From Pontibacter sp. HSC-14F20 (GTDB lineage: Bacteria; Bacteroidota; Bacteroidia; Cytophagales; Hymenobacteraceae), in the NCBI RefSeq assembly GCF_019599265.1, contig NZ_JAHZTC010000002.1:1-64000 (forward strand): a stretch of 64,000 bases of DNA, in the 5' to 3' direction. Shown here piece by piece: positions 61,880 to 64,000 of this stretch. The notes beneath the pieces are model-generated. The model searched no databases. It was not told the origin of the DNA and saw nothing but the letters and a program-made list of their open reading frames with translations. The position numbers and the translations under genes are program-made. Position 1 is the stretch's first letter. Every line of letters starts with the position of its first letter.

Positions 61880-63364
61880 TTATTGAGAATGTTGTGTCGG
61901 GGGCAAAATTTTATCCCTCAGCGGCTCCCTGTAATGAATAATGTTGTGCGCCATTCCTTTAAAAATGACAAAATGAAAGGGCAGCATGGCATACCAGTAC
62001 AGTCTGCCTGCCAGCCCGTCCGGCCGGAAAGCGGCTAGCTGCTCCAGGTAGTTGCTATCGGCCTCACGACATATTTTAAACTGTAGCCAGGCCTCGCCGG
62101 GAAGTTTCATTTCAGCATAAAGCAACAAACGATCGCCCTTACGGTCAACGGCCAGTACCCGCCAGAAATCAATAGAATCGCCGGCTCTGATATCGGAGGG
62201 GTGACGTCTGCCGCGCTGCAAGCCAACGCCTCCCACCATTTTATCGAGCAGGCCACGTATCTCCCATAGGAAATCGGTCTTGTACCAGCCGCGCTCCCCG
62301 CCGATGCGCAGAATGTTATCCATCACCTGTTCGGGAGCTCTGTCGAAGCGCATGCGCTGCCTGTCGGTGAGTACGCCGTGTTCTGGTATTTGTACAAAAT
62401 CCATGAAGTTGAGTTCGATGGTGCCACTTACCAGTGCATCCTTCCAGCTCGACACCACCATGTTTTGCTCCATCTTGGTAAAAGCCAGATTTAGAGCACT
62501 CTCGTAGCTCAGGCACTTGTGCGGGATCAGCTGCTCTATACTGCTGTCTTTCACCACCGCATCGTTGCGCAGGCTCTCTACCAGACTACGGGCCAAGGCG
62601 TAGTTGGTACTCGTAACAAAGTACAACCAGTAGGAGGAAAGTTTGGGTGTGAGCACCGGCAGGGTGAAGATGTGCCGCTTCAGGTTTCGGACCCGGGCCA
62701 GTTGCAAAAGCATCTGCTTGTAGGTGAGCACATCGGCCCCGCCGATCTCGAAGCGTCTGTCATAACAGTCTGCGTGGCCGAGCACTGCAGTCAGGTAAAA
62801 CATGACATCGCGAATGGCGATGGGTTGGCAGCGGGAGTTGAGCCAGCGGGGTGTCACCATTACAGGTAACTTTTCAACCAAGTCGCGGATGATCTCAAAG
62901 GAAGCACTGCCCGACCCGATGATGATGGCCGCCCGAAGCACCGTGAGTGATGCTTTGGCTGGCGCAAGCACGTCCTCCACCTGTCGGCGTGAAGTCAGGT
63001 GCTTGGACAGATGTGCATCATTGGCGATGCCGCTAAGGTAAATTATCTGCTTTGCGCTGGTAGTGTTGAGGTAGTTGACAAAGTTCGTGGCCGATGCTTT
63101 TTCTGCCGTCTCGAAGTCTGCCGAGCCGGAGCCCATGGAATGCACCAGGTAATAGGCGGCTTCAATGTCGTGGGGCAGATCCGGCAGACTTTCCGGCTTG
63201 AGCAGATCTCCTTTTACCACCTGAATTTTACCCTGCAGACTGTCAGACACGTCAAAGCGGCGCGGATCACGGACCAGGCAGATCACCTCGTGTTGTGCCT
63301 CTATCAGCACAGGCAGCAATCGCTTGCCAATGTAGCCGTTTGCGCCGGTCAGGAGTATTTTCAT
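61880..63364 (-). CDS. SDR-family NAD(P)-binding protein with DUF2867 domain
   Basis: A 494-residue two-domain protein. The N-terminal atypical SDR domain (about 1-300) begins MKILLTGANGYIGKRLLPVL and has YYLVHSMGSG and IIYLSGIAND. The C-terminal domain (about 330-485, RAGDSIDFWRVLAVDRKGDRL; EMKLPGEAWLQFKI) is DUF2867. Proteins of this architecture are widespread in bacteria without a proven substrate. Confidence 0.9.
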   Translation of the reverse strand: MKILLTGANGYIGKRLLPVLIEAQHEVICLVRDPRRFDVSDSLQGKIQVVKGDLLKPESLPDLPHDIEAAYYLVHSMGSGSADFETAEKASATNFVNYLNTTSAKQIIYLSGIANDAHLSKHLTSRRQVEDVLAPAKASLTVLRAAIIIGSGSASFEIIRDLVEKLPVMVTPRWLNSRCQPIAIRDVMFYLTAVLGHADCYDRRFEIGGADVLTYKQMLLQLARVRNLKRHIFTLPVLTPKLSSYWLYFVTSTNYALARSLVESLRNDAVVKDSSIEQLIPHKCLSYESALNLAFTKMEQNMVVSSWKDALVSGTIELNFMDFVQIPEHGVLTDRQRMRFDRAPEQVMDNILRIGGERGWYKTDFLWEIRGLLDKMVGGVGLQRGRRHPSDIRAGDSIDFWRVLAVDRKGDRLLLYAEMKLPGEAWLQFKICREADSNYLEQLAAFRPDGLAGRLYWYAMLPFHFVIFKGMAHNIIHYREPLRDKILPPTQHSQ

Positions 63365-63555
63365 CAGGGTTTGTCAGACAGTTTATACCTGTACAACAGG
63401 TATAGCATTGGATTGTTATGTGCAGGCAATTATACCTTTTCAAAGATAATGAAATTGCGGATAAATGCTGCGGATACTATAAGGTGTGTAAGCAGCTGAT
63501 TTGCAGTTGTATGAAATTAATTTTTCAGCTAACTTCAAATTATATGAAATTATTA

Positions 63556-63587
63556 TTTGGATTATTTGAAATGCTGCTCTAAATTTG
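63556..63587 (+). promoter_or_regulatory. Bacteroidota promoter of the riboswitch transcript
   Basis: TTTG at 63556-63559 and TAAATTTG at 63580-63587 (perfect TAnnTTTG) are 20 nt apart. Predicted transcription start is about 63592-63595, 30 nt before the riboswitch. Confidence 0.75.
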
Positions 63588-63622
63588 CATCATCAAGTCT
63601 GATATCCCTTTGTGGGTATCGA

Positions 63623-63721
63623 TTTATAAAGAAGCGTGGAGAGACAGGCTCTGTGAAACGCTAGCAACCAGCCTCAGGCAAGGTGCTAATTCCTGATTCC
63701 GGAAGTCCGGATGTATATAAA
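63623..63721 (+). ncRNA. SAM-I (S-box) riboswitch
   Basis: P1 pairs TTTATA (63623-63628) with TATAAA (63716-63721). P2 is GCGT/ACGC, extended by GAGAG/CTCT with loop CAGG. That loop can form the family's pseudoknot with CCTG just after the conserved GGTGCTAATTCC. The SAM-binding core GCAACC ... AAGGTGCTAATTCC is intact and P4 is TCCGGA/TCCGGA. S-box RNAs bind S-adenosylmethionine and switch off methionine or sulfur genes. Confidence 0.88.
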
Positions 63722-63732
63722 TTGATAACGTT

Positions 63733-63870
63733 ATGGAAAAGGGAACCAAGCCAACGCAACTTCTTTTATTTTTTACACAAGCAGCTCAACTGCCTGTTCT
63801 TTCGCATGCTTATACCTGTGCTACTACCCCCTGTAGCCGAATGTGCATGTGTTGTCGCTGCTGTTGCTAG
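63733..63870 (+). CDS. Cysteine-rich leader peptide (candidate attenuator)
   Basis: A 45-codon frame, starting ATG 12 nt after the riboswitch and ending TAG. The peptide begins MEKGTKPTQLLLFF and ends CSRMCMCCRCCC; eight of its last 17 residues are Cys and six fall in the last eight. Translating this stretch would depend on charged tRNA-Cys, as expected of an amino-acid-sensing leader. GCTAGCGC (63866-63873), overlapping its last codons, can pair with GCGCCTAGC (63905-63913), and GTCGC (63854-63858) with GCGAC (63872-63876), so two folds compete. An eight-T run is at 63888-63895. No domain is recognisable and the frame need not make a stable protein. Confidence 0.6.
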   Translation: MEKGTKPTQLLLFFTQAAQLPVLSHAYTCATTPCSRMCMCCRCCC

Positions 63871-64000
63871 CGCGACCAATTTCCCCGTTTTTTTTGCTGC
63901 AATAGCGCCTAGCCGCAGGTAGATCCTGTGAGCAGATGTCTGTAGCCTTTTCTTTTTCTTGTCTTAAAACAAGCTAATCTATTCTATAATTTCCAAAATT

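Larger units (their letters stand above)
63365..64000. other. Regulatory region at the right edge
   Basis: This 636-base region holds a promoter (63556-63587), a SAM-I riboswitch (63623-63721) and a Cys-rich leader reading frame (63733-63870). It also has alternative hairpins with an eight-T run and several AGGTATA copies (63385-63430, 63808). The regulated gene lies beyond the window. Confidence 0.8.

Noticed and set aside
63683-63922. A 79-residue frame overlapping the riboswitch end
   Set aside because: It begins inside the P4 region of the riboswitch and is out of frame with the Cys-rich leader, which has the better placement and a clear regulatory rationale.
1-64000. CRISPR arrays, rRNA operons, prophage or conjugation genes
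   Set aside because: No regularly spaced repeats, rRNA signatures, phage structural genes or transfer genes were seen in any part of the window.

Overview
The window looks like chromosomal DNA of a Bacteroidota bacterium of the Hymenobacteraceae/Cytophagales kind (Pontibacter-like). The reasons are: promoters fit the Bacteroidota -33 TTTG / -7 TAnnTTTG pattern, Shine-Dalgarno sequences are mostly absent, there is a TonB receptor with a carboxypeptidase-like N-terminal domain, transketolase is split in two, and many small families typical of the phylum occur (DUF4142, DUF5687, DUF4403, DUF6157). The genus is an inference. Most of the window is ordinary housekeeping sequence with short intergenic gaps, and convergent gene pairs are separated by long perfect hairpins.

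Layout. 0.5-9.7 kb: a FAD/Rieske oxidoreductase, an ECF sigma factor, cyanophycinase, DUF4142 plus cupredoxin, DUF488, DUF4403, tRNA-Lys and an ABC exporter pair. 10-12.5 kb: a TonB-dependent receptor and tRNA-Leu. 12.6-14.05 kb: the main non-coding accessory stretch, where a decayed IS4/Tn5-type insertion sequence with recognisable terminal inverted repeats sits inside a dispersed repeat whose uninterrupted copy lies at 49.08-49.37 kb. 14-25.7 kb: an RqcH/NEMF-like protein, then a kinase operon (a roughly 1,740-residue hybrid histidine kinase, a CheY-like regulator, a small protein and a metallo-hydrolase), miaA, pfkA and a TerB-like protein. 25.7-43 kb: transporter, aminotransferase, metallo-hydrolase, PepE, a sigma/membrane-protein/Spy-like operon, split transketolase, Bcp, M23 and M48 peptidases, a DnaQ-like exonuclease and Mpl. 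43-51.2 kb: dnaB, nitroreductase, a PAS protein, a phospho-sugar mutase and hppD. 51.5-54.4 kb: a cluster of small DUF genes that looks acquired. 54.4-63.4 kb: sulfurtransferase, trpS, an NlpE-like protein, an EamA permease, a queuosine-precursor transporter, rnz, a STAS protein, purC and an SDR protein.

Three things stand out. First, the 7-mer AGGTATA / TATACCT occurs about 145 times by eye (chance expectation about 8), in coding and non-coding DNA, often as CAGGTATAG and often beside intergenic hairpins. Second, the right end holds a Bacteroidota promoter, a SAM-I (S-box) riboswitch and, 12 nt later, a 45-codon reading frame ending in six cysteines within its last eight residues, which looks like a cysteine-sensing leader peptide; the gene it would control lies beyond the window. 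Third, the IS4-type element appears to have inserted at the loop of a small palindrome within the dispersed repeat. No CRISPR array, prophage or rRNA operon was seen.
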